From Ignavibacteriaceae bacterium (GTDB lineage Bacteria; Bacteroidota; Ignavibacteria; Ignavibacteriales; Ignavibacteriaceae), in NCBI GenBank assembly GCA_019638025.1, contig JAHBUO010000020.1, forward strand, positions 1 through 33,418: DNA of 33,418 bases, in the 5' to 3' direction. Shown piece by piece: positions 1 to 7,376 of this stretch. The notes under the pieces were generated by a model that was not told where the DNA came from, searched no databases, and saw nothing but the letters and a program-made list of their open reading frames with translations. The position numbers and the translations under genes are program-made. Positions within the stretch are counted from its first letter, which is position 1. Each line of letters starts with the position of its first letter.

Positions 1-627
1 CTTGGTGTGCATGTAATTACAGGGGGAAATCACACCTGGGATAAGCATCAATCACAAGAATATATAAAAAGTGAACCTCGTGCGTTACGACCATTCAATT
101 ATCCAAAAGGGACACATGGAAACGGGTATTACATTTTTAATTCCAAAATGGGAAAAGTTGCCGTAATAAATTTACAAGGAAGATCGTATATGGCTACCAT
201 CGATTGTCCTTTTAGAGCAGCAGATTGGGTAATTTCAAAAGTCAAATCTGAAACAAATGTAATCTTTATTGATTTTCATGCTGAAGCTACTGCGGAAAAA
301 GTTGCTTTAGGACTTTATCTCGATGGCAAAGTTAGTGCAGTTGTCGGTACACATACACATATTCAAACCTCAGATGAAAAAATTCTTCCGAAAGGTACAG
401 CTTATATTACGGATGTCGGTATGTCAGGTCCTTATAACTCGGTTATCGGAATGAAAGTACAAGCGGCGATAAATAGATTTATCTATCAAACCCCTCAGAA
501 GTACGAAACCGGTGAGGGTGACGTGCATATTTCAGGGGTATTTTTGAAGATAGACTCTTCTACGGGTAAAACTCATTTTATAGAAAGAATATTTTTCCCG
601 GAATTCGAGAAAACAGCGGAGAACTAA
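1..627 (+). CDS. ymdB: YmdB-family metallophosphoesterase, 5' end cut off by the window
   Basis: The reading frame is open from the first base, so the N-terminus lies outside the window; about 208 C-terminal residues remain. The YmdB/TIGR00282 family are calcineurin-like phosphodiesterases that hydrolyse 2',3'-cyclic nucleotides in the cytoplasm. Visible family hallmarks are TGGNHTWD near the start (metal-binding GNH motif), IDFHAEATAEK in the middle, VVGTHTHIQTSDE (two more metal-ligand histidines) and ITDVGMSGPYNSVIG. The N-terminal DxH-type ligands must lie upstream. The stop is one base before folD, so the two are probably co-transcribed. The family assignment is firm; the substrate in this organism is inferred. 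Confidence 0.88.
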   Translation, partial: LGVHVITGGNHTWDKHQSQEYIKSEPRALRPFNYPKGTHGNGYYIFNSKMGKVAVINLQGRSYMATIDCPFRAADWVISKVKSETNVIFIDFHAEATAEKVALGLYLDGKVSAVVGTHTHIQTSDEKILPKGTAYITDVGMSGPYNSVIGMKVQAAINRFIYQTPQKYETGEGDVHISGVFLKIDSSTGKTHFIERIFFPEFEKTAEN

Positions 628-628
628 A

Positions 629-1504
629 TTGAAAATAATTGATGGTAAAAAAGTTGCATCAGATATAAGAGCAGAATTAAAAGTAATTACTGAAAAATTA
701 ATTTCAGACGGAAAGAAAGTCCCGGGTTTAGCAGCGATTCTTGTAGGTGATAATCCGGCATCACAAGTTTATGTAAACAGTAAAGCCAAAGCATGTGGTG
801 AAATTGGATTTAAATCAGTAATTGAAAAATTAGATTCTAATATTTCACAAACCGCTCTAATTGATAAAATTAAATTTTATAATGAGAATGATGATTATCA
901 CGGAATATTAGTCCAGCTACCACTACCGAAGCACATTGATGAGAGTGAAATTATTAACTCAATTTCAGTAAATAAAGATGTTGACGGATTTCATCCTGTA
1001 AGTGTCGGTAATTTAGTTATTGGAAATAAGACCTTTGCTCCGTGTACACCTGCCGGAATTCAAGAACTGTTGAAACGCTATAGCATAGAAATAAAAGGGA
1101 AGCATGTTGTTGTTGTTGGCAGAAGTAATATTGTTGGTAAACCGATTGCAAATATGCTTCTTCAGAAAAAAGAAAATGCAAATTCGATTGTTACAGTTTG
1201 TCACTCAGCCGGTGATGTTAAAAAGTTTACTAAACAGGCAGATATTCTTATAGCTGCAATTGGTGTCCCAAACTTTATTAAGGCAGATATGGTTAGTGAA
1301 GGAGTTGTAATTATCGATGTCGGAATAAATAGAATTGAGGATTCATCTTCAGCTAAAGGATATAAAATTGTAGGTGATGTTGATTACGAAGATGTTTCCC
1401 CTAAAGTATCATTCATAACTCCGGTACCCGGTGGAGTTGGACCAATGACAATCGCAATGTTATTAAAAAATACATTATTAGCTTATCAAAAACTTACCAA
1501 TTAA
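629..1504 (+). CDS. folD: FolD: methylenetetrahydrofolate dehydrogenase / methenyltetrahydrofolate cyclohydrolase
   Basis: Bifunctional cytoplasmic enzyme interconverting 5,10-methylene-, 5,10-methenyl- and 10-formyl-tetrahydrofolate with NADP. The 291-residue length is normal for the family. The substrate-side Tyr48 and Lys52 sit in YVNSK, followed by VQLPLP (95-100), KDVDGFHP (with Asp119), the dinucleotide-binding [11 protein letters not shown] (about 162-172) and the C-terminal [11 protein letters not shown]. The start is TTG: the N-terminus [11 protein letters not shown] matches the usual FolD beginning and no ATG fits, and only one base separates it from the upstream stop. It feeds the same folate pool used by thyA and folA further along. 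Confidence 0.97.
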   Translation: MKIIDGKKVASDIRAELKVITEKLISDGKKVPGLAAILVGDNPASQVYVNSKAKACGEIGFKSVIEKLDSNISQTALIDKIKFYNENDDYHGILVQLPLPKHIDESEIINSISVNKDVDGFHPVSVGNLVIGNKTFAPCTPAGIQELLKRYSIEIKGKHVVVVGRSNIVGKPIANMLLQKKENANSIVTVCHSAGDVKKFTKQADILIAAIGVPNFIKADMVSEGVVIIDVGINRIEDSSSAKGYKIVGDVDYEDVSPKVSFITPVPGGVGPMTIAMLLKNTLLAYQKLTN

Positions 1505-1505
1505 T

Positions 1506-2372
1506 ATGAATACTACATCAATTAAAAAAGTCGTGTCGCAAGTATTTACTGAAAAAGCATTAAGAGATTTCTATTGTCAAGGTGATTCTTGTAAGGGTTG
1601 GGAAACAAATGTTATCACTCAACCAACCGCAGTTAAAAATATTGTTGAAGTGGGAGCAGATAGAATTACAGCGGGAATCGGAATCGGTAGTCAGCTTGGT
1701 GATGTTCAACTTGCACGCATGATTGACCATACATTATTAAAACCGGATGCAACGACTGAGGAAATTACAACTCTCTGCAATGAAGCAGCTAAATATACCT
1801 TTGCCTCTGTATGTGTAAATCCGTCGTACGTTAAGTTATGTTACAATCTTTTAAAGGGAACTAAAGTTAAAGTTTGTACTGTAATCGGTTTCCCGCTAGG
1901 AGCTAATACCACAAAGATTAAACGTGCCGAAGCTGAAGAAGCTATTGATAATGGTGCTCAAGAGATTGATATGGTAATAAATATAGGAAAATTGAAATCA
2001 AAAGATTATGATTTCGTTTTCAACGATGTAAATCAGGTTGTCCTCGCCGGAAAAAGAAATAGGGTAATTACTAAAGTCATTCTTGAGACTGCTCTGTTAT
2101 CTGATGAAGAAAAAGTTGCAGCGTGTTTGTTGTGTAAACAAGCCGGAGCAGATTTTGTTAAAACATCTACCGGATTTTCCAAGGGGGGGGCAACGGTGGG
2201 TGATGTTGCTCTGATGAAATATGTAGTCGGTTCATCTGTTGGTGTTAAAGCTTCCGGTGGAATTCGCTCGAAAGAAGATGCGGAAGCGATGATTGCAAGC
2301 GGTGCTGATAGAATTGGAGCGAGTGCAAGTGTGAAAATTGTTTTGGGTGAAAAATCTGAATCATCTTACTAA
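1506..2372 (+). CDS. deoC: DeoC: deoxyribose-phosphate aldolase with an N-terminal extension
   Basis: Class I aldolase splitting 2-deoxyribose-5-phosphate into glyceraldehyde-3-phosphate and acetaldehyde. By comparison with E. coli DeoC, Asp155 (EIDMVINIG), Schiff-base Lys190 ([10 protein letters not shown]) and Lys248 (VGVKASGGI) are all present, as is [12 protein letters not shown] (220-231). The catalytic barrel begins at about residue 71 ([13 protein letters not shown]). The preceding ~70 residues are an extension with two cysteines (Cys24, Cys29) and a Gly/Ile-rich linker, absent from the short E. coli-type enzyme. Eight consecutive G bases (2183-2190) encode Lys-Gly-Gly in the active-site loop. 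The start codon lies one base after the folD stop, indicating coupling. Confidence 0.95.
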   Translation: MNTTSIKKVVSQVFTEKALRDFYCQGDSCKGWETNVITQPTAVKNIVEVGADRITAGIGIGSQLGDVQLARMIDHTLLKPDATTEEITTLCNEAAKYTFASVCVNPSYVKLCYNLLKGTKVKVCTVIGFPLGANTTKIKRAEAEEAIDNGAQEIDMVINIGKLKSKDYDFVFNDVNQVVLAGKRNRVITKVILETALLSDEEKVAACLLCKQAGADFVKTSTGFSKGGATVGDVALMKYVVGSSVGVKASGGIRSKEDAEAMIASGADRIGASASVKIVLGEKSESSY

Positions 2373-2381
2373 AAATATTCT

Positions 2382-2609
2382 ATGATTCTCGATATACATG
2401 TATACAAAAGTGATGACGGTTTTACTGCAGAAATTCCAAGCTTAAAAGGTTGTGAAAAGTGGAACCACAGTGAAGATGAACTTTTAGTTGAGATAGTAGA
2501 TTTAGCAAAATATTATCTTAAACTGACCGATGAGACCAAAATTAAAATTGATAAATCCTCAGTTAGAAATAATCTTTCTGTATATAAAATGATATTTGAC
2601 AAACCTTGA
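2382..2609 (+). CDS. Small HicB-like (UPF0150-type) protein
   Basis: A 75-residue protein resembling the N-terminal domain of HicB/UPF0150 proteins. It has a beta-rich start (IHVYKSDDGFTAEIPSLKGC) and then an acidic helix (SEDELLVEIVDLAKYYL), as in the partial RNase H-like fold of HicB antitoxins. It lacks the C-terminal helix-turn-helix or ribbon-helix-helix DNA-binding domain of regulatory HicB proteins. No HicA-like mRNA interferase lies beside it: deoC ends nine bases upstream and trmH starts within its stop codon (TGATG). Its role is unknown; a functional toxin-antitoxin assignment would be over-interpretation. The coupled position argues that it is a real gene. Confidence 0.7.
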   Translation: MILDIHVYKSDDGFTAEIPSLKGCEKWNHSEDELLVEIVDLAKYYLKLTDETKIKIDKSSVRNNLSVYKMIFDKP

Positions 2610-3208
2610 TGAAAATCAGAACTACAATTACTGAAAGTCGAAAATCAAAATTAATTGATGTTGCAACCAAACGGCAACACTCACTCCATTTAGTCCTCGA
2701 AAATATTCATGACCCACACAATGTAAGTGCAATTTTTCGTACATGCGATGCTGTCGGAATTCCGAATGTTTCGCTCGTTTATAATTATGAAAAATTTCCA
2801 AAAATCGGAAAAAAAAGTTCAGCTTCTGCATTTAAATGGGTTGATAAAGCAAAGTATAAATCGGTTGAAGAGTGTTACGAAAAGCTTAGATTGGATGGGT
2901 ATAAAATATATGCTTCTACCTTAGCCGATAAATCGGTTAATTTATTCGATTTAGATTTTACCGGAAAAATCGCAGTGGTAATGGGAAATGAACATCGTGG
3001 AATTTCTGAAGAAGCCGCAAATTTAGCTGATGAAGTTTTTTTTATTCCGATGTTTGGAATGGTGCAAAGTTTGAATGTTTCGGTTGCTGCTGCTATCACT
3101 CTTTATGAAGCTGCCCGCCAAAGATTTTTAGAAGGTTTGTATAATAAATCTGAACTAAGTGAAGAAGAGTTGCTCACGAAAATAAACGAATGGATTACAA
3201 AAAAGTGA
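2609..3208 (+). CDS. trmH: TrmH-type SPOUT tRNA/rRNA 2'-O-ribose methyltransferase
   Basis: A SPOUT-class, knotted-fold methyltransferase of about 199 residues, most like TrmH (2'-O-methylation of G18 in tRNA). Motif 1 is ENIHDPHNVSAIFRTCDAVG (with the catalytic Arg), motif 2 is VMGNEHRGIS, and motif 3 is IPMFGMVQSLNVSVAAAI, which forms the SAM-binding knot. The Met-Phe-Gly before the knot and the short C-terminus fit TrmH better than RlmB, which carries an extra N-terminal RNA-binding domain. An ATG at 2609 shares one base with the preceding stop; a TTG directly before it would add a single residue. It overlaps the beginning of aroA by up to 19 bases. Confidence 0.9.
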   Translation: MKIRTTITESRKSKLIDVATKRQHSLHLVLENIHDPHNVSAIFRTCDAVGIPNVSLVYNYEKFPKIGKKSSASAFKWVDKAKYKSVEECYEKLRLDGYKIYASTLADKSVNLFDLDFTGKIAVVMGNEHRGISEEAANLADEVFFIPMFGMVQSLNVSVAAAITLYEAARQRFLEGLYNKSELSEEELLTKINEWITKK

Positions 3209-4491
3209 TTCAAGAGTTTAGTCATATTAAATCGGTAAAAGGTGAATTGACGCTCCCAGGTGATAAATCGATTTCACATCGAGCTATAATTTTTTCTGCT
3301 TTAGCCGAGGGAATATCACGGGTCAAAAATCTTTCTTCTGCTGAAGATGTTAATACTACAAAAGAAATATTTTCAGCTTTAGGAACTGAGTATGATATTC
3401 ATAATGATGAATTATTAATAAAGGGAAAAGGATTATTCGCTTTTAAAAAACCTTTGACGGAATTGAATTCAGGGAATTCAGGAACATCAGCAAGATTGAT
3501 TACTGCAATACTCGGAGCTCAAAAATTTGATTCAATAATAATGGGTGATGAATCTCTTTCAAAAAGACCAATGAAACGAGTGACAAATCCATTACAAAAA
3601 ATGGGAATGAACTTAACTCTTTCAAATGATAATTATCTTCCACTTAAAATATCAGCTGTAAATAAATTAAATCCGATTTCTTATTGCTTAGAGGTGGCAA
3701 GCGCACAAGTAAAAAGTGCCGTTCTAATTGCAGGTTTATTTATTGATGATATTACAGAAGTGATTGAAACAATTCCGACTAGAAACCATACTGAACTTAT
3801 GCTGGGTCTACCGATAGTCAATTCTGAAGGTGGAATTATTATACAATCTTCAAGTAAATATATTCCTAAACCACAAAAAATATTTGTTCCATCTGATATT
3901 TCAACTGCATCATTTTTCATAGTATTAACTCTTTTGATGAAAGATTCGGAATTAATAATAAAAAATGTTTCATTGAATCCCTCTCGAACTGGAATTTTAG
4001 AGGTATTGAAGAAGATGGGAGGAAATATTACGATAGTTTCTCAATCGGAATCATGTGGTGAGTTGCTTGGTGATTTGCTAGTTAAATCAAGTGACCTATT
4101 CAATATAGAAATTCCGAAAGAAATTATTCCTAACATAATTGATGAAATACCAATTCTCACAATAGCAGGAATTTTTGCCGATGGAAAATTTAAGGTTTCT
4201 GATTGCAAGGAACTTCGAGTTAAAGAATCTGATCGAATAAAATCAATGGTCTATAACCTCCGTCAATTTGGACTTACTGTTGAGGAGTATGAAGATGGTT
4301 TTGAATTCGAATCGAAGGAACTTTTACAAAACGAAATAGTTACCTTTGAGAGTTTTGGTGATCATCGAATTGCAATGGCATTTTCAATCTTTTCGCTTCT
4401 CTTGGAGCAAGGTGGAAAAATTAATAATTTTGATTGTGTGAAAATTTCTAATCCACAATTTATCGAACAAATAAAAAATATAATCGGGTGA
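3190..4491 (+). CDS. aroA: AroA: 3-phosphoshikimate 1-carboxyvinyltransferase (EPSP synthase)
   Basis: Sixth step of the shikimate pathway, joining phosphoenolpyruvate to shikimate-3-phosphate. The 433-residue length is typical. Family motifs in order: LPGDKSISHRA (substrate-binding Lys/Ser/Arg), GNSGTSARL, GDESLSKRPM, SAQVKSAVL, ELRVKESDRI and GDHRIAMAFS. The ATG at 3190 lies inside trmH; an in-frame GTG at 3205 overlaps the trmH stop (GTGA) and is an equally plausible start, because the conserved part begins only at VKGELTLPG. An exact 9-bp tandem repeat (3465-3482) encodes NSGNSG at the phosphoenolpyruvate-binding loop. No other shikimate genes are present in the window. Confidence 0.95.
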   Translation: MDYKKVIQEFSHIKSVKGELTLPGDKSISHRAIIFSALAEGISRVKNLSSAEDVNTTKEIFSALGTEYDIHNDELLIKGKGLFAFKKPLTELNSGNSGTSARLITAILGAQKFDSIIMGDESLSKRPMKRVTNPLQKMGMNLTLSNDNYLPLKISAVNKLNPISYCLEVASAQVKSAVLIAGLFIDDITEVIETIPTRNHTELMLGLPIVNSEGGIIIQSSSKYIPKPQKIFVPSDISTASFFIVLTLLMKDSELIIKNVSLNPSRTGILEVLKKMGGNITIVSQSESCGELLGDLLVKSSDLFNIEIPKEIIPNIIDEIPILTIAGIFADGKFKVSDCKELRVKESDRIKSMVYNLRQFGLTVEEYEDGFEFESKELLQNEIVTFESFGDHRIAMAFSIFSLLLEQGGKINNFDCVKISNPQFIEQIKNIIG

Positions 4492-4494
4492 ACC

Positions 4495-5598
4495 ATGGCA
4501 GAGGTAAAGTTAGTAAATGTAAATAAAATTTATGAAGGCGGTAATACTGCAGTTCGTGATGTAAGTTTTGAAATTAAAGATAAAGAATTTGTGGTTTTGG
4601 TTGGTCCATCGGGATGTGGAAAATCTACAACCCTACGGATGGTTGCAGGATTAGAAGAAATTTCTACAGGTGAGCTTTACATTGACAATAAGTTGGTAAA
4701 TGATGTATCACCTAAAGACCGCGATATAGCAATGGTTTTTCAAAACTATGCATTATATCCCCACATGACTGTTTATGAAAACATGGCTTTCGGATTGAAG
4801 CTTAGAAAATTCTCAAAAGAAGAGATTAACAAGAGAGTAATGGAAGCGGCAAAAATCTTGAGTCTTGAAGAATATCTGAATAGAAAACCTAAAGCTTTAT
4901 CAGGTGGACAGAGACAAAGAGTTGCCGTAGGACGTGCAATTGTAAGAAAACCAAAAGTGTTTTTATTCGACGAACCTCTCAGCAATCTTGACGCAAAACT
5001 AAGAGTTCAGATGAGAACAGAAATCTCGAAACTTCATCAAAGACTTGAAGCTACAATGATTTATGTTACTCACGACCAAACTGAAGCAATGACAATGGGG
5101 GACAGAATTGTTGTTATGAAAGATGGTGTCATTCAGCAAATTGACACACCATTAAATCTTTATAATAAACCGGAAAATAAATTTGTTGCAGGATTTATCG
5201 GTAGCCCTGCAATGAATTTTTTACAAGGAAAAATTGTAAACGAAAATGGATTGAAATTTGTATCAGCAAATGGAGCTGTTAAATTCAGTATTCCTGAAAA
5301 ATATAAGAAATCAGTTGAAAATTATTCTAATAAACAAATTTGGATTGGAATAAGACCCGAAGATATTTTCGACAGACAACCAAACTCTGAAGTAAATTTA
5401 TTAGAATTAAATGTTGCATTTGAAGTTGTTGAACCTATGGGTAATGAAATTTTCCTCTATTTTCAACTGGAAGGGACTCAGTTTACTTCAAGGATTCCCG
5501 CGAGAGAAAAGCCGGAGATTGGTGTTCAAAAACCGATATTCTTTGATTTAGAGAAGATTCAATTTTTTGATTTCGAGACGGAAAAATCAATCAGTTAA
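4495..5598 (+). CDS. ABC transporter ATPase of the MalK/UgpC/MsmK (CUT1 sugar) type
   Basis: A 367-residue nucleotide-binding subunit with Walker A GPSGCGKST (37-45), Q-loop VFQNYALYPHMT, signature LSGGQRQR (135-142), Walker B VFLFDEPLSNLDA (Asp159, Glu160) and switch His193 (VTHDQTEAMT). A C-terminal TOBE/OB regulatory region of about 120 residues (IGIRPEDI near its middle) is typical of MalK/UgpC/MsmK, which energise carbohydrate or glycerol-phosphate importers. No permease or binding protein lies nearby, so it may be an orphan ATPase shared by several importers, as described for MsmK-type proteins. It follows aroA by three bases. The family is certain; the transported substrate cannot be read from this sequence. 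Confidence 0.92.
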   Translation: MAEVKLVNVNKIYEGGNTAVRDVSFEIKDKEFVVLVGPSGCGKSTTLRMVAGLEEISTGELYIDNKLVNDVSPKDRDIAMVFQNYALYPHMTVYENMAFGLKLRKFSKEEINKRVMEAAKILSLEEYLNRKPKALSGGQRQRVAVGRAIVRKPKVFLFDEPLSNLDAKLRVQMRTEISKLHQRLEATMIYVTHDQTEAMTMGDRIVVMKDGVIQQIDTPLNLYNKPENKFVAGFIGSPAMNFLQGKIVNENGLKFVSANGAVKFSIPEKYKKSVENYSNKQIWIGIRPEDIFDRQPNSEVNLLELNVAFEVVEPMGNEIFLYFQLEGTQFTSRIPAREKPEIGVQKPIFFDLEKIQFFDFETEKSIS

Positions 5599-5621
5599 TC
5601 TCTAAAGTTTAATTATCTGAT
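5590..5621. terminator. AT-rich hairpin between convergent genes, possible bidirectional terminator
   Basis: Arms 5590-5599 (ATCAGTTAAT) and 5612-5621 (ATTATCTGAT) pair over ten positions with one mismatch around a 12-base loop. The hairpin spans the point where the ABC ATPase and bshC converge with only three bases between their stops. Read on the minus strand, the hairpin is followed by TGATTTTT, a short U-run. The stem is AT-rich and weak, so this is a tentative call. Confidence 0.28.
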
Positions 5622-7230
5622 GTTCAAAGATATTTATTGTCAGTTCATTAAATAATAAGTTAATGAATTCAGTTCCATACTTGTTGGAATAATAGAAGTA
5701 ATTAAATTCTCTTTCTTGCAGCGACCCATTTGGAAGTAAATGAATTAAAACTTTGTTTACCTGTTTCACCGCATTTTCATACTTACGTTTTTCTGCCTCG
5801 AATGCCTTAGACTTAAATTCCTCGAGCGTACTTTTTACTTTCATTAAATACTTTTCTGATAAATCGGATATCGGTTTATCTATTCCTAACAGCTCATTTT
5901 TTAAGTGATTGAATATTCTGTCTTCCTCTTTTATAGCATCTGAAAAAAGTTGATCGACTGTTATGACGGCAATATTTTTTATTAACTTATCAACTACTTC
6001 TTCATTTCTAAAAAAGAAATCACGAACATCGAGTTTATATTTCTCCAGTATCGAAACGTTATTCTTTTCAACAATAGTTGCTGAAGAACGTGGATAAATG
6101 ATAGGTGATTCAACACCATAGAATTGATATAGTGGAATTGCTTGAGCAAAATATGCTATTTCCCCCGGGCCGGCTATATAACAACCCGAATTCAAAAGAT
6201 AATCTTGACAGATTGGTCTGAGTAGCACATTAGGACTAAACAACTCCGGTTGATTTTCGATTAAGGAGAGCATTTCGTCCTCAGTGAACTTGACTCTTTT
6301 ATTTTTTAATCTGAAAGTTTTATCATCATTTGGCTCAATAAGAAATCTGCCACCATCATAATTCATAAAAAGGTTGATAGGTCTTACTTTTACTTGTGCG
6401 TGATAAAGCTCCTCAAGGTCAGCACTAACTTCAATCAGTTTCTCACTATGAATTCGAAAATCTAAAATTTCTTTTTTGAAAATCGGTTTAAGTAATTGTT
6501 TAATTGAGTTTTGTTGCGGGTCAAAGATTAACAGTCCATTCTTATCAAATAAAAACTTGATTAAATGCTTAAAAGCCTCCTTAAATGTCTTCCCTGATTT
6601 ATAAGCATCTTTTAAGAGTTCGATTTGATTTGATTTAAACTCTGTATTTCTCAGTGAAGCCTCAAACGTACTGAAAAAATCATTGATTGAATCTTTTATC
6701 TTTAAATTTCCGACACTTCCTCGATTTTCATCTTCCGAGAGATTATCTGTATAGAACAAAGAAGTTAATTCATTCTGTTCATTTAATAATGTGAGGCCTC
6801 TTATTTCCTCAAAATCATGGTCATCACCTTCTAGCCAAAAAACAGGAAGAAAGTTGTATTCAGTAAACCGATTATTTAATTGTTCTGCAAGTTTAATAGA
6901 GGTGATAATTTTATATATAGTATATAATGGTCCGGTAATGATACCGAGTTGCTGTCCGGTTACAATTGGAATTGTATTTTGTTTACTGAGAAGTGAAAGA
7001 TTTTTATTCGTTGAGTCTGAAGTCTTTTCACTTGAATAATTTGAAACTAAATTTTCAGCGATGAATGATTTTATTTCTTGATTTCTACTTCCCAAATTTT
7101 TAAAGTGGTCACTCAAAGTATCTTTAGAACGAAAATTTTTGGGGTAAAACTTGGAAACATTTTCGAATTCATAGAGATAATCCAGAAACAAATTACTTTG
7201 TCCGGGTAGTTCGGCAAAATTAATATACAT
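5602..7230 (-). CDS. bshC: BshC: putative cysteine ligase of bacillithiol synthesis
   Basis: BshC is thought to add L-cysteine to glucosaminyl-malate, the last step in making bacillithiol, a low-molecular-weight thiol. The 542-residue length fits the family. Recognisable elements are VTGQQLGIITGPLYTIYK (about 90-107), FWLEGDDHDFEEI (131-143), the central GCYIAGPGEIAYFAQAIPLY and YPRSSATIVE, then a charged coiled-coil region (about 460-490) ending in the characteristic LPNGSLQEREFN. The bshA and bshB genes are not in the window. It is transcribed away from the flippase-like gene from a shared 146-base divergent region; the ATG at 7230 lies about 30 bases downstream of a candidate -7 box. Its 3' end nearly touches the ABC ATPase. 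Confidence 0.93.
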   Translation of the reverse strand: MYINFAELPGQSNLFLDYLYEFENVSKFYPKNFRSKDTLSDHFKNLGSRNQEIKSFIAENLVSNYSSEKTSDSTNKNLSLLSKQNTIPIVTGQQLGIITGPLYTIYKIITSIKLAEQLNNRFTEYNFLPVFWLEGDDHDFEEIRGLTLLNEQNELTSLFYTDNLSEDENRGSVGNLKIKDSINDFFSTFEASLRNTEFKSNQIELLKDAYKSGKTFKEAFKHLIKFLFDKNGLLIFDPQQNSIKQLLKPIFKKEILDFRIHSEKLIEVSADLEELYHAQVKVRPINLFMNYDGGRFLIEPNDDKTFRLKNKRVKFTEDEMLSLIENQPELFSPNVLLRPICQDYLLNSGCYIAGPGEIAYFAQAIPLYQFYGVESPIIYPRSSATIVEKNNVSILEKYKLDVRDFFFRNEEVVDKLIKNIAVITVDQLFSDAIKEEDRIFNHLKNELLGIDKPISDLSEKYLMKVKSTLEEFKSKAFEAEKRKYENAVKQVNKVLIHLLPNGSLQEREFNYFYYSNKYGTEFINLLFNELTINIFEHQIIKL

Positions 7231-7259
7231 CTATATATTCCTAATAATCATGGCAACAT

Positions 7260-7289
7260 CAAAATTAAACAAATTAAATTGATTTTAAA
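7260..7289 (-). promoter_or_regulatory. Candidate Bacteroidota-type promoter for bshC
   Basis: On the minus strand, TTTA (7289-7286) and TAATTTTG (7267-7260) are separated by 18 bases. This matches the -33 TTTG/-7 TAnnTTTG promoter class known from Bacteroidota, with one mismatch in the -33 box. A start of transcription near 7253 would leave a leader of about 20 bases before the bshC ATG. Its -33 box lies within a palindrome shared with the opposite promoter. Confidence 0.45.
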
Positions 7290-7313
7290 AGTTTGTGGAT
7301 TATACTATATTTG
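7284..7313 (+). promoter_or_regulatory. Candidate Bacteroidota-type promoter for the envelope cluster
   Basis: TTTA (7284-7287) and TATATTTG (7306-7313) are separated by 18 bases, the mirror image of the bshC promoter. The same stretch also reads as a sigma70-like TTGATT (7279-7284), 16-base spacer, TATACT (7301-7306). Initiation near 7320 would give a leader of about 55 bases before the first gene of the coupled envelope cassette. Confidence 0.45.
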
Positions 7314-7376
7314 TTAGAGGAATATCAGTTCCACCTTTGATAATAAACGCTAAAGTTCACAAAATCATTTAATTGT

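Noticed and set aside
2382..2609. A HicBA toxin-antitoxin system
   Set aside because: Only a HicB-like domain is present; no HicA-type gene fits in the nine bases upstream or in the overlapping downstream trmH.
2806..3043. A8 and T8 runs inside trmH as phase-variable tracts
   Set aside because: Runs of A or T of this length are expected in such AT-rich DNA; unlike the G8 run, they carry little signal.
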